A stretch of DNA of 64,000 nt from DAISIL01 sp036822015 (GTDB taxonomy: Bacteria; Bacteroidota; Bacteroidia; Cytophagales; Bernardetiaceae): NCBI GenBank assembly GCA_036822015.1, contig DAISIL010000005.1:38603-102602 (forward strand), read 5' to 3'. The first letter of the stretch is position 1. The number at the start of each line of letters is the position of its first letter. Shown in pieces: positions 9,101-17,390 of this stretch. The notes below the pieces were generated by a model. The model searched no databases. It worked only from the letters and a program-made list of their open reading frames with translations, and was not told the DNA's origin. A program made the translations under genes and the position numbers.

Positions 9101-9983
9101 TGGGCAAGTTACTTTTTTGTGTCCAGGTATTGGTGGCTGGATCGTACATCCAGGTATCTCTCAGACGAGAAAAAGAGGGGTCGCTGCCACCTATCACATA
9201 GATGCGCGCCCCTATGCTCAGGCACAAGGCATTCATACGTGGCGTACCGGGGAAGTCAGCTTTTTGTGTCCAGGTCTGGGTATCCATATCAAATTCCCAG
9301 AAGTCGTTAGGATAGCTGCTGCTGTTGCCTCTCCCGAGTCCAATATAGAACTTATTACCTATGGCAGCAGCGGCAGCACTACCTCGGGCGACGAATCCTG
9401 CGGGTACGTTTCCGACAGGCGCAACATTGCCAAGCCCATCGGTTTGGGTTTGACCGGTCAAGGCACAGAGGCTATACCAACTTTGGTTTTCCTGAAAGAC
9501 ATCAATACAACTGGTGCTGGTGTTGAAGATCATCATGCCTGTCTGGGCTTGGTTGATGGCGTTGCGCTGGGCGGTCGTCATGCGGGGCAAAGCCAGTGAT
9601 CCCGATGTAGTGCTTTGGACATCAAAAACAGCCGTAGCACTATCGGTGCCGATGCCCACGTTTCCGGTGGGGCGGTGTAGTCCGTTGTTGGTGGCCGTCC
9701 ACTGGTCGGCACCACCGACGGGCTGCCAGTTTGTGCCGTTGTAGTAATAAAATCCTGGGGTTTGATCGGTCTGAAAGACCAGCAGCCCCGTAGCGGGTGT
9801 CGTGATTTGGTCGCGCTGGGCCTGGCTTAGGCGCGGGATCAGGATACCTTTGTTGGTGGATTTGACATCGAGGGCGGCCGAGGCATCGGGGTCGCTGTTG
9901 TCGGTATTGATGCCTACGCCTTGTCCGTAGGTATGTTGGGTGAAAAGGAGGCACAAGAAGAGGCCGAGTAGATGAAGTCGCAT
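6162..9983 (-). CDS. Giant surface protein: kelch repeats, discoidin-like domain and S74 (tail-fibre) chaperone domain
   Basis: 1273 aa from the ATG at 9983, which gives a proper signal peptide (MRLHLLGLFLCLLFTQHTYGQ); the frame is open 24 codons further upstream. Order: GVGINTDNPxAALDVKST-type repeats (IPRLSQAQR, LPRMTTAQR); five or six kelch units at about 215-470 (YDPATNTWTQK, YVIGGSDPSF); low-complexity LSGQTLRIAGG repeats; two PTGSKWQE...KIYR...VGIGTTNP fibre repeats; an F5/8 type C (discoidin)-like domain at about 850-990 (WTLSGSNDANNWQVID, YRYYRFHF); and a C-terminal peptidase S74/endosialidase chaperone domain (SDRSVKQNITPM, YQNQMGFVAQELAEVFP) with a terminal coiled coil. S74 domains trimerise and often self-cleave. 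Likely a trimeric adhesive fibre. A TPR-HTH regulator lies immediately upstream. Confidence 0.85.
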   Translation of the reverse strand: MRLHLLGLFLCLLFTQHTYGQGVGINTDNSDPDASAALDVKSTNKGILIPRLSQAQRDQITTPATGLLVFQTDQTPGFYYYNGTNWQPVGGADQWTATNNGLHRPTGNVGIGTDSATAVFDVQSTTSGSLALPRMTTAQRNAINQAQTGMMIFNTSTSCIDVFQENQSWYSLCALTGQTQTDGLGNVAPVGNVPAGFVARGSAAAAAIGNKFYIGLGRGNSSSYPNDFWEFDMDTQTWTQKADFPGTPRMNALCLSIGARIYVIGGSDPSFSRLRDTWMYDPATNTWTQKSNLPIGRARAFGFVLNGKGYIGGGTFSIADRVFLEYDPVSDTWTQKANTPEDMTGTTGFAVNGKGYACAGSSSTPYSNRLYEYDPTTNTWTQKANFPGGSRTDMFSFGFKGKGYVGMGSIGDGLGTEDIWEYDPATNTWKQKANYPGGRRLDIVGAAGTTKAVIGTGYDRFIGSGGAFVKDIYLFQNQLTAAAPQIGGSTFPAQQGGSGQILTADGNGNAQWQSITAPTLTLSGQTLRIAGGNAVDLPPNTDNQTLTLTGQTLSIAGGNSITIPNQADNLGNHSAGQNLSMNDKAVLFRSGGDNFHSIGFNVDVNGPLLKGFAGGELGADNGTYTPALRWTNGGGLRLFGLAGTGSRMVIADENGNLSAQAVPTGSKWQEDAGKIYRNGLVGIGTTNPISALHITGDRANIPDAVGVHIGQAGPNDYAIELASGEGSTNAYLDFTTPNVDFRGRILYNHGSNAFSFFTNGANERLTIAGDGSLRLHGLAGTGSRMVVADNNGVLSSQAIPTGSKWQENTEKIYREGSVGIFTDNPDGELEVRSNLPGLKVPAGSPGPSVAGGIGNASNMFDNDVLTSGYTSVNSGSSAISIYFRYDLDVAENVVQYSLTLFPDNRVSSWTLSGSNDANNWQVIDTRSGEDFINTRNFTIQSPGKYRYYRFHFTSMIIDSGGPLLHIQEMRFLSDDNFGSALKVKAGKVRISDSYDLPNGAGSAGQFLQTDGSGNTSWQSTPGDNLGNHAATQALTLQDNALLLRGDTNHALRFASSFAGLGSDGPALYGYAGGLLGSRQGSAENIALRWNNFGATGGRHHIIEPRSWGSDQQSTLRPSENGWGQIGDQAFLYNNSFFLNNYRVNEYVPSDRSVKQNITPMEGALASLMRLQPSRYDLNPKTHPLFKGKTADQIKPSDYQNQMGFVAQELAEVFPEMVVFQPEWNLHLVKNYEQLFPVLTGAIQEQQQIIEAQAQEIQQLKADIAAIKAKLGLD

Positions 9984-10026
9984 GGAAGAGCTATTAGATG
10001 TTCTCCCCAAAAGACGAAAAGTTTGG

Positions 10027-10068
10027 CTACAAAAGTGCTTTTGTAGGGTAAGCAAAGGGGGTAAGCAA
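10027..10068. promoter_or_regulatory. Hairpin plus tandem 10-nt direct repeat, possible operator
   Basis: In the roughly 100-nt gap between the HTH regulator and the giant fibre gene lie an inverted repeat CTACAAAA-GTGC-TTTTGTAG (10027-10046) and two exact copies of GGGTAAGCAA (10046-10055 and 10059-10068), 13 nt apart. The placement upstream of the fibre gene suggests a binding site for a regulator, perhaps the neighbour; this is inference. Confidence 0.4.
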
Positions 10069-10084
10069 TTTGTAAGTTGTTGAT

Positions 10085-11893
10085 TTACAAAATGTTTTTT
10101 AGGTCGCTTCCCTTCGGCAACTCCAGCTTACGACGGATGCGGTTGCGGGCTACCTTGACCGCACCAGTCGAGATACCGAGCATATCGGCAGTTTCCTGGT
10201 GGGTCAGTTCGAGTTTGGAAAGCACAATCAGGCGTACTTCGCCTTCGGTGAGTTGGGGGTATTTGGCGTAGAGATCGGGCAAAAATCGGGGGTAGATATG
10301 TCCGAATAAGGTTTTGTAGTGCTGCCAATCTTCGGGGGTCAGGATGCGGCTTGCGATGAGTTGGGCAAAGATGTCGGGATCGTTTTCGTTGGTGGGGGGG
10401 CTTTCTGGTGCGGGTGGGGTCTGGCTTTTGAGTTGCTGGATGAGGCGGCTTTTTTCGAGGAGGCGTTCGGTGTAGGCTTGGAGTGCCTGCTTTGCCTGTT
10501 GTAGCTCGAGGTCGGTGAGTTGTTGGCGGGTGTGATAGATGGTGCGCTGTCGCTGATAAAATATCCCACCAAAGACGAGGAGCATCCCCAAAAAGGCAAT
10601 CAAGGCATAGCTTCTTTGGGCTTCGTAGCGGCGGCTCTCCTCGAGGCGTTGGATGCGTTCTTGTTGCAGGAGGAGGGCTTGTTCTTTTTGTACGGTTTCG
10701 TATCGAATTTTGGTTTGGGTGATCTGCTCCGAGATGGACGCATCGTAGAGAAACTTTTGGAGGGAGAGTAGGCTATCGACATACGTGAGGGCTTTCTCTG
10801 GCTCGTTTTTCTGCCGATACACATCGACCAGTGCTTGGTATAGGCTTTGGCGTTCTTGTCCCTGCCCCAGATGCGAGGCATAGTCGAGGGCTTCAAGAAG
10901 ATACTGCTCAGCTGCTTTGTATTGCTCGAGAGCAGAAAGTGCAGTGGCTAAGTTAATCAAGGTTTGGGCCGTCGTAAACTTACGTCCCAGGCGACGACGA
11001 ATGGCCAGGCTCTCTTGTAGGTACGGAATGGCAGACAAATATTGCCCTTGCGCCTGCAAATAGTTACCGATGTTGTTGAGGGTCATCCCGAGGAGATGAG
11101 GATCATCGAAGGCACGGGCGACACGGAGGGCTTCTTGATGGTACGACAAGGCCGAATCTGGATCAGCGGTTTCTTTGTAGCAGACGGCCAGCCCGTTATA
11201 AACGTTGAGCAGACCCGCTGTATCGGCACGCGCCTGACGGATAGCAAGGCTTTGGTCGTAGTACGGGATCGCCTCGCGGTATCGCCCCAGGCGGTTGAGG
11301 AGCGTAGCCACGTTGTAGTACATCGAAGAAAGCCTGACCGTATCGCCCAGAGCTTGATAGCCATTGAGGCTTTGGACAAAATAAACCAGGGTAGAATCGG
11401 GCAAGCCCAGCCGGTAATACGTGATGCCTACGTTTTGACGGCTAATGGCCAGACGTGTCGAGTCGTTTTCCTGTTCACAAAAGGGTAAGCCTTTGCGCTG
11501 GTAGATCAAAGCCGAGTCGTACTGCCCTAGCTTTTCGTGCAAAAATCCCATATCGTTGTACAACTGACAAAAACTCCCCCAGAACTTCGCTTGTGTAGCC
11601 AAGCCCAGGGCGGCTTGCATCTGCCGCAAAGCCGTGGCATAACTGCCCTTTTGGCTCTCCAAAACAGCCTGCCGTGCCAGGACTTCAACCTTTAAACTGG
11701 AAAAGCGGATCAGTTTTGGGGCGATGTTGCTTAGTTCTACGCTGTCGAGTTCCTGAATGGCTTTCCGAAACTGCGTATGCGTATCCGAGCTGGGGCTTTT
11801 CTGCCAGCGGGTGAGCAGGCTGTCGATGGGGCTGGCTTCGGTCATCACGGATAGCGCGTAGAGCCAAAGCAGAAGAGACAAGTAGTATTTCAA
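10085..11893 (-). CDS. TPR sensor with LuxR-type helix-turn-helix output
   Basis: 602 aa. Signal or anchor segment (MKYYLSLLLWLYALSVMTEA), then about seven to eight TPR units (for example GSYATALRQMQAALGLA, GQYDSALIYQRKG, GRYREAIPYYDQSLAIRQ, GQYLSAIPYLQESLAIRR), a membrane span at about 430-450 (YALIAFLGMLLVFGGIFY), a coiled coil, and a C-terminal DNA-binding helix-turn-helix (LTEGEVRLIVLSKLELTHQETADMLGI, with TGAVKVARNRIRRKL as recognition helix). This architecture, periplasmic TPRs joined through one membrane helix to a cytosolic LuxR-like HTH, is common in Bacteroidota. The likely role is transcription control in response to envelope or protein-interaction cues. The fibre gene next door is the obvious candidate target. 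Signal unknown. Confidence 0.85.
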   Translation of the reverse strand: MKYYLSLLLWLYALSVMTEASPIDSLLTRWQKSPSSDTHTQFRKAIQELDSVELSNIAPKLIRFSSLKVEVLARQAVLESQKGSYATALRQMQAALGLATQAKFWGSFCQLYNDMGFLHEKLGQYDSALIYQRKGLPFCEQENDSTRLAISRQNVGITYYRLGLPDSTLVYFVQSLNGYQALGDTVRLSSMYYNVATLLNRLGRYREAIPYYDQSLAIRQARADTAGLLNVYNGLAVCYKETADPDSALSYHQEALRVARAFDDPHLLGMTLNNIGNYLQAQGQYLSAIPYLQESLAIRRRLGRKFTTAQTLINLATALSALEQYKAAEQYLLEALDYASHLGQGQERQSLYQALVDVYRQKNEPEKALTYVDSLLSLQKFLYDASISEQITQTKIRYETVQKEQALLLQQERIQRLEESRRYEAQRSYALIAFLGMLLVFGGIFYQRQRTIYHTRQQLTDLELQQAKQALQAYTERLLEKSRLIQQLKSQTPPAPESPPTNENDPDIFAQLIASRILTPEDWQHYKTLFGHIYPRFLPDLYAKYPQLTEGEVRLIVLSKLELTHQETADMLGISTGAVKVARNRIRRKLELPKGSDLKNIL

Positions 11894-11944
11894 ATAATCG
11901 TTGGTTAGAAGGTGTTTTTTAAGTGAAAAGAATAAGTCTTTGAG

Positions 11945-11962
11945 CGCGGTTGGCCAACCACG
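11945..11962. other. Palindrome in the gap after ppk
   Basis: GGTTGGCCAACC (11948-11959) is a perfect 12-nt palindrome, extended by one G-C and one C-G pair beyond a mismatch. It sits about 30 nt past the ppk stop. No T-run follows it, so a terminator role is doubtful. Confidence 0.3.
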
Positions 11963-11989
11963 GGCAAATCAAGACGACTCGGCATCCTT

Positions 11990-14152
11990 TCACTCTTCAA
12001 CGACCCTGGAGACCACCGGCGAAGGGGAGTGCATCCAGTGCAGCAGGTCAGTGCTTGCCTGGTTGATGATTTCGGGCGTTACCTCAAAAAAGGCCTGGTG
12101 GATATTGAACGGTGCTTCACCTTCGGCGGGCATCAGCCGGATGTAGCGGCCGTCCTCCTGGAGGAGGTAGCTGTTTTGGTTGTCTTTGAGGTTGTAAAGC
12201 AAGATATTCATCGCCTCGGCGCGGCAGAGTGGGTCTTCGATCAAGAACAGCGATTCAACCCGACGGATAAAACTACGCGCCATCGCGTCGGCACTGCCCG
12301 TGTAGATGTAGGGCTTGCCGTTGTTGTGAAAATAAAACAAGCGCGAATGCTCCAGCAGATCCCCAACAATGGAACGCACTTCGATATTTTGGCTCAAGCC
12401 TGCCCGCCCAGGACGGATACAGCAGATACCCCGCACGATCAGATGTACGCGCACACCCGCCGCCGAAGCCCGATAGAGTGCCTCAATAAACGTCCGGTCT
12501 TGCAACGAATTGACTTTGATGATGATACCCGAAGGTAGCCCCGCTTCGGCGTGTTTGATTTCGGTGTCGATCAGATCAATCAACCCGTCGCGCAGATGCA
12601 CGGGGGCAGCCAGGAGCTTTTGGTAACGAATCGGCTCGGAATGCCCCGTGATGACATTAAAAAACTCCGAGACATCCTGGGCATAGGCTTCGTTGGCAGT
12701 CAGGATACCAATATCGGTGTAGAGCCGAGCCGTGCTTTCGTTGTAGTTGCCCGTCCCGAAGTGGATATACCGCCCGATGCGCTCCTCTTCCTTGCGGACG
12801 ATGAGCAGGAGCTTGGTATGTGTCTTGAGGTTGGAGATGCCATAGATGACAAAGCAGCCGGCTTTTTGGAGGCGTTTGGCTTCCTTGATGTTGTTTTCTT
12901 CGTCGAAGCGTGCCTTGACTTCAAAGAGTACCGAGACGTGCTTGCCGTTTTCGGCTGCCTCCAGCAAGGCCTCCGAGATGCGGGAGTCCTTTGCCAGCCG
13001 ATAAATGGTCATCTTGATTGCCAGGACGTTGGGATCAACGGCAGCCTGCTCCAGGAGTTCGATCACGGGATCGAAGCTGTGGTAGGGATGATGCAAGAAA
13101 ATATCGCCGCGTCGGATGCGCTCAAACATGTTCTTGTTACCGCCTTGCTGAAACGATACCGGCGCAATGGGGGCGGGCAGTTGAGACAACTGACGCTGGA
13201 ATTTCTTTTGTCGGACAATCTGCCAAAGTCCCGTTAGGTCGAGGAGCGTATGTACCGTAACGATGTTGTGGTTGTCGATCTCCCAGCGTTCTTTGAGCGT
13301 GCGGAGGAGCCACTTAGAGGCCTTCGGTTCGATCTCGACACGGACAACGCGGCCCGTCTGTCGGGTTTTGAGGCGGTGCTTGAGTTCATCGACAAAGTTG
13401 GTATCCAGGTCGTCGCTTTCCTCCAACGTGTAGTCGCCGTTGCGGGTGATGCGAAAGAGGTTAGCCGAAAGAATCTTGACGTTGCGGAAGAGCTTTTCGA
13501 TGTGTAGCCGGATGATCTCCTCAATCGGGACAAAGAGCAGATGATCGTTTTGGTCTTCGAGTTCAAAGAAGCGGGGGAGATTGCGCGGAATCTGCACAAA
13601 AGAGACCTTCCGCGTTGTCTTGTCGCCGCTCACATCCTGCGTAACGATCCCGAAGATGAGCAACTGGTTGCGCAAGATCGGGAAGGCATGATAGCCATCA
13701 TAGACCATCGGGGTTAGCATCGGGAAGATGGTCTTATCAAAGTAGTGCGCCACCACCCGCCGATGGGTGGGGTTGAGCGATTCGGGACCTACGATAGAAA
13801 AACCGTTTTCCTCAAATTGGGGCATCAGGGATTCCCGAAAGCAGATCTCCTGCCGCTCCACAAAACGCGCACTCTCCGTGAGCAAGACCTCCCGAAAGTC
13901 ATCCGAAAGCAAGCCCGAGTAATCCACCCGCTCCTTGCCGTAGTCCAGGTAGTTGTACAGGCTTCCCACCCGAATCATAAAAAACTCGTCTAGGTTGGAG
14001 GCCGTGATGGCCAAAAACTTCAACCGCTCAATCAAAGAACGCGCCGGACGCTCGGCCTGCTCCAGGACACGGCAGTTGAATTGCAACCAACTCAAATCAC
14101 GGCTAATCAGATTGCTCTCCTGGATATATCGGTGTCTTTCTTCGGCGTTCAT
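11990..14152 (-). CDS. ppk1: Polyphosphate kinase 1
   Basis: 720 aa, full length for PPK1. N-terminal domain starts SNLISRDLSWLQFNCRVLEQA, followed by the head domain and two phospholipase D-like catalytic domains. Visible catalytic features: LFEVKARFDEENNIK, the autophosphorylated His in SNLKTHTKLLL, GTGNYNESTARLYTD, and the second essential His in VGDLLEHSRLFYF. It polymerises the terminal phosphate of ATP into inorganic polyphosphate, usually at the membrane. It stands alone, without an adjacent ppx. The gene upstream is a secreted nuclease with its own terminator, so ppk probably has its own promoter. Identity is certain. Confidence 0.97.
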   Translation of the reverse strand: MNAEERHRYIQESNLISRDLSWLQFNCRVLEQAERPARSLIERLKFLAITASNLDEFFMIRVGSLYNYLDYGKERVDYSGLLSDDFREVLLTESARFVERQEICFRESLMPQFEENGFSIVGPESLNPTHRRVVAHYFDKTIFPMLTPMVYDGYHAFPILRNQLLIFGIVTQDVSGDKTTRKVSFVQIPRNLPRFFELEDQNDHLLFVPIEEIIRLHIEKLFRNVKILSANLFRITRNGDYTLEESDDLDTNFVDELKHRLKTRQTGRVVRVEIEPKASKWLLRTLKERWEIDNHNIVTVHTLLDLTGLWQIVRQKKFQRQLSQLPAPIAPVSFQQGGNKNMFERIRRGDIFLHHPYHSFDPVIELLEQAAVDPNVLAIKMTIYRLAKDSRISEALLEAAENGKHVSVLFEVKARFDEENNIKEAKRLQKAGCFVIYGISNLKTHTKLLLIVRKEEERIGRYIHFGTGNYNESTARLYTDIGILTANEAYAQDVSEFFNVITGHSEPIRYQKLLAAPVHLRDGLIDLIDTEIKHAEAGLPSGIIIKVNSLQDRTFIEALYRASAAGVRVHLIVRGICCIRPGRAGLSQNIEVRSIVGDLLEHSRLFYFHNNGKPYIYTGSADAMARSFIRRVESLFLIEDPLCRAEAMNILLYNLKDNQNSYLLQEDGRYIRLMPAEGEAPFNIHQAFFEVTPEIINQASTDLLHWMHSPSPVVSRVVEE

Positions 14153-14200
14153 GGGATGGGATAAGGATAGTTTTGATGGCTAAAATAGTCATTTTTTCCG

Positions 14201-14242
14201 AAAAAAAATATCCCCCACAAAGAAACGCTTTGTGGGGGATAT
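14201..14242 (-). terminator. Intrinsic terminator of the secreted nuclease gene
   Basis: Perfect 15-bp stem (14208-14222 with 14228-14242; loop AAACG), GC-rich core CCCCCAC/GTGGGGG. On the minus strand it is followed by a run of eight T (14201-14208). Classic rho-independent terminator for the gene at 14268-17297. Confidence 0.93.
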
Positions 14243-14267
14243 ACGCATTGTTTAGCCTTGGCGTAGC

Positions 14268-17200
14268 TTAGGGGGCCTGAACGGTCAAGATGACTGTTTT
14301 GTTGCCGCCAAAGCGGTTGGCTTGTGCCTGAATCGTAATCGTGCGGGTGGTTTGTCCATTCGGGATGATGACCGTACCGGCAGTTGTCGTGAAGGTCTCC
14401 GCCCCGCGAAGTACGTAATAATCCTGATTGAAAACTGCCGTACCGCCTACGGCGAAGTTTACCGTCAGGTCGCCCGATACGGGTACGCTGCTCGTGAAAG
14501 TAAACTCAATCGACTCGGCGTTTTGTCCGTTGATCGTTGCGGGTGTGGCCGTTACGGTGATGGCCGGCTGGGCTGCGGCTTGGGTTTGTGCCGTTGCCGT
14601 TACGGCCGTCGAAACGTTCGTTGCACCAGCTCGCGTAAACAAGCGATAGTAGTACGTCGTGCCGGCGGTAAGCCCGGTGTGGGTATAGCTGCTGCTGTTG
14701 GCGGGCAAGGTGGCCACGGCTGCCCAGTTGTTTTGATCGGTAGAAACCTCCAGGAGATAGTCTGTTTCGATGCCCGAGACATCCGTCCAGGCCAGGTTTA
14801 CCGATGTCTGGCTCGTGCCGGTGGCACTGAAATTACAGGCCGGAACGGCTTGAACTTCTAACCTCGCCGAGATCGGGAAGTGATCTGAGGTTGTTTTGTC
14901 GTAGTTGATGTTATAGAACTCGTAATGCACCCGCTCGGAGTTGGCGATGGAGGCATTAAAGAGCCTGTTATTGACGCTGATATGGTCGATCATGTTTTCT
15001 CGGGAGACAAAAGACCGGAAGCCAGCATCGCTCAAGGGGCGTGTCAGGGTGCGGTAGTTGCTTGGGCGCGAGGTGATGGAGATGTAAGTCGTGGTGGTCG
15101 TCGAAACATCGGCTACCGTAACGTCCACGTCGTCGTTGTAGTCGCCCAGGAGGACGATTTTGTCGTTGGTGTACTGGTTACGGAGGCTATCCTCGAGGGC
15201 ATCAATATCAAACTTGCGCATATCATAGCGTCCCTGGGCATTGGTGGAGCCATTGGCTCGGGCGTGGATATTGACAAAACTGATGGTATCCTTGACGTTG
15301 TTGATGGTTACCTCGGCTTTCATCATAAAGGGCAAGCGTCCGCTGGCCCAGAAGCGCGTTTTGTCTGCATCCGGAAAGGCGTTGAGTTCTGTGGGGGTTA
15401 CGTTGCCGTTGTAGTACGGGTGCATGGTGCGCAGCAAGGCTTTGGTTTCGAGTGGCTTAACTACCGAAGTTCGGTAAGCGATGATAAGCTGCTGAGAGTT
15501 TTGTTGCTGGGCCGGTGGGTAAGAGACGGCATCCGAGACGACAAAGTTATAGCCTGGCAGGGAGTTAATCAGGTTGCGCATCGCGGTCGTGTCCGTGATT
15601 TCCTGGAAGGCATACACATCGGCATTGAGTGCCAGGAGTACCTTGCGGACGCTATCGGTCTGGATTTGGGTGGCGTTGGGGTTATTGCCGGCCGGTGAGT
15701 TGGCCGGATGCCCAAACCACTCGATGTTCCAGGAGACGACATCCAAAGAAGCCGCCTGGGGGATGCAAGCCGTCGCCGGCGTAGGAGGTGTGTAGGGCTG
15801 GGCGCAAGGAATATCAGCCGTAAAGCGCGGCTTGAGCTGAAAAAGCGCGTTGAACTGACCAATCACACCCACGACGGAACAACTGCTAGGCTGCACGCGC
15901 CCGACCAGGTTGGTGGCACCATCAATGCGCATCTCTCCATTGCCGCTGGCATCGTTGAGTATAAAATTGCTGTTGCCAAAAAGCAAATCACCAGGGCCAG
16001 GAAAGTTGGCGTTTTGAATGTGCACCAATTTGCCCGTTAGGTTGGGATCGTTGAGTTGGCTTAGGGTGATAACCTGTGGAACAACAGGGCGGTTGGCTGT
16101 GCCGTGTGGCGTTACCTGGGTCAGGTTGATGAGTTGCTGCTCGTTGTTGAATGCCGAGCGCGTTCCCGTAACCGTAACCGAATCACCGATATTGAAATTA
16201 CCCACTCCGTGTACCTGGTTATCAAAAATGGCAATACCGCCGGTAGCATCCTGAATGTAGGCTGGCCCATTGAACTGGCTCGAAACCGTAAACGTCCCCG
16301 TGATGCTCACAATCGACCCCTGTGGCAAGGCACGCGCTGCCGCAATCGTGGATACGCCCTGGCCCGTTACGCTGACGGTTCTGGTGGCCGCTCCCGCGCT
16401 CGTATGGACGATGTTGCCCGTATGTCCGAGGGGTGCGCTGGTGGGGTTGTAGCGCACAAAAACGTTGGTGGTGTTGCTGTTAGCTGTCGCTACCGGGATC
16501 ACGACGCTACTACCGAAGCCACTCCCCGAAGTCAGCGAAACTTCAAAGTTAGAGGGGGCCGTAATCGAGACATCACCCGTCAGGTCGCTGCCCGAAACCG
16601 TATAACTCTGCTCGGATGAGGGGCTACCCACGCCACCCGAGATAAAGGTCGTTAGGGTTTCGGAGATAGAGATCGTGGGGCCGGCAGGGCCGCCAGCGGT
16701 ACCATAAACGATCAGTCCGTTGGTGCCATCGAAGGCATTGGTATCGCGAATGCGCATCGTACCCGTACCGCTAGATGCGCCAAAGCCATACATCCGAAAG
16801 GTAGCCGAGGTAACGTTCGTAAAAGCCGATAGATCAATGCCGGAGATGTTACTGGCACCGCCGGTGCTGGTCGTAACGGCGTTGTTGGTGTAAACGCTCT
16901 GATAAGCACCGCCATTGATCGAAACCTCAATAACGACATCAGACGGCCCCGTACTTGAACGATAAAAGCGAATGCTCATCGTGCTTAGGTTGTAGGCTGT
17001 CGTAGCGGTAAAGCCCCATTCGAGGTAGCTGTTGTCCGCTTTGGCCTGGGCCAGACCGCCAGTTTGTGTCCAACCACGCGAGTTAAAGCCCGCTCCTGCA
17101 TTCTCCGTCAAGCCAGCACCGCGAGAAAGATTGAGACCCGTAACACCTGTAGCCGTAACAGCGGCCGGGTCAGCGGCAGCCGTATTGGGCAAGTAAGCCA

Positions 17201-17297
17201 CAACTGTCGTTTGGGCTTGTGCCAGATGAAAAGCGAAAAGGCTTAGTCCTAAGAGGATTAGCCGACGTAACCAGTCCTTTTGTAAAAATTGTTGCAT
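14268..17297 (-). CDS. Secreted endonuclease/exonuclease/phosphatase-family protein with OB, FN3 and Calx-beta modules
   Basis: About 1009 aa from the ATG at 17297 (MQQFLQKDWLRRLILLGLSLFAFHLAQAQ, a good signal peptide). Domains: a lectin/jelly-roll-like region (about 25-200), an Ig-like module (ISISETLTTFISGG, SNFEVSLTSGSGFG), an OB-fold domain (IVSITGTFTVSSQFNGPAYIQ), then a DNase I-like domain with WNIEWFG, the metal-binding Glu in AFQEITD, LLGDYNDD and the terminal catalytic SDHFPI, followed by a fibronectin type III module (VNLAWTDVSGIETDYLLEV) and a terminal Calx-beta-like module ending NKTVILTVQAP. Probably an extracellular DNase or phosphodiesterase for phosphate or nucleic-acid scavenging. 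No type IX sorting domain is visible. Followed by a strong terminator. Confidence 0.88.
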   Translation of the reverse strand: MQQFLQKDWLRRLILLGLSLFAFHLAQAQTTVVAYLPNTAAADPAAVTATGVTGLNLSRGAGLTENAGAGFNSRGWTQTGGLAQAKADNSYLEWGFTATTAYNLSTMSIRFYRSSTGPSDVVIEVSINGGAYQSVYTNNAVTTSTGGASNISGIDLSAFTNVTSATFRMYGFGASSGTGTMRIRDTNAFDGTNGLIVYGTAGGPAGPTISISETLTTFISGGVGSPSSEQSYTVSGSDLTGDVSITAPSNFEVSLTSGSGFGSSVVIPVATANSNTTNVFVRYNPTSAPLGHTGNIVHTSAGAATRTVSVTGQGVSTIAAARALPQGSIVSITGTFTVSSQFNGPAYIQDATGGIAIFDNQVHGVGNFNIGDSVTVTGTRSAFNNEQQLINLTQVTPHGTANRPVVPQVITLSQLNDPNLTGKLVHIQNANFPGPGDLLFGNSNFILNDASGNGEMRIDGATNLVGRVQPSSCSVVGVIGQFNALFQLKPRFTADIPCAQPYTPPTPATACIPQAASLDVVSWNIEWFGHPANSPAGNNPNATQIQTDSVRKVLLALNADVYAFQEITDTTAMRNLINSLPGYNFVVSDAVSYPPAQQQNSQQLIIAYRTSVVKPLETKALLRTMHPYYNGNVTPTELNAFPDADKTRFWASGRLPFMMKAEVTINNVKDTISFVNIHARANGSTNAQGRYDMRKFDIDALEDSLRNQYTNDKIVLLGDYNDDVDVTVADVSTTTTTYISITSRPSNYRTLTRPLSDAGFRSFVSRENMIDHISVNNRLFNASIANSERVHYEFYNINYDKTTSDHFPISARLEVQAVPACNFSATGTSQTSVNLAWTDVSGIETDYLLEVSTDQNNWAAVATLPANSSSYTHTGLTAGTTYYYRLFTRAGATNVSTAVTATAQTQAAAQPAITVTATPATINGQNAESIEFTFTSSVPVSGDLTVNFAVGGTAVFNQDYYVLRGAETFTTTAGTVIIPNGQTTRTITIQAQANRFGGNKTVILTVQAP

Positions 17298-17390
17298 GAT
17301 AAAATTGTTCTGATGATGAAAATCAACAGACAAGGTACAACTCTCAAGTTACCCCAATATTAAATCCGTATGTATTTTTGAGAGGTGCAG

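Noticed and set aside
6162..9983. Prophage tail-fibre gene
   Set aside because: Signal peptide, kelch and discoidin domains and the absence of any phage genes nearby favour a chromosomal surface protein.
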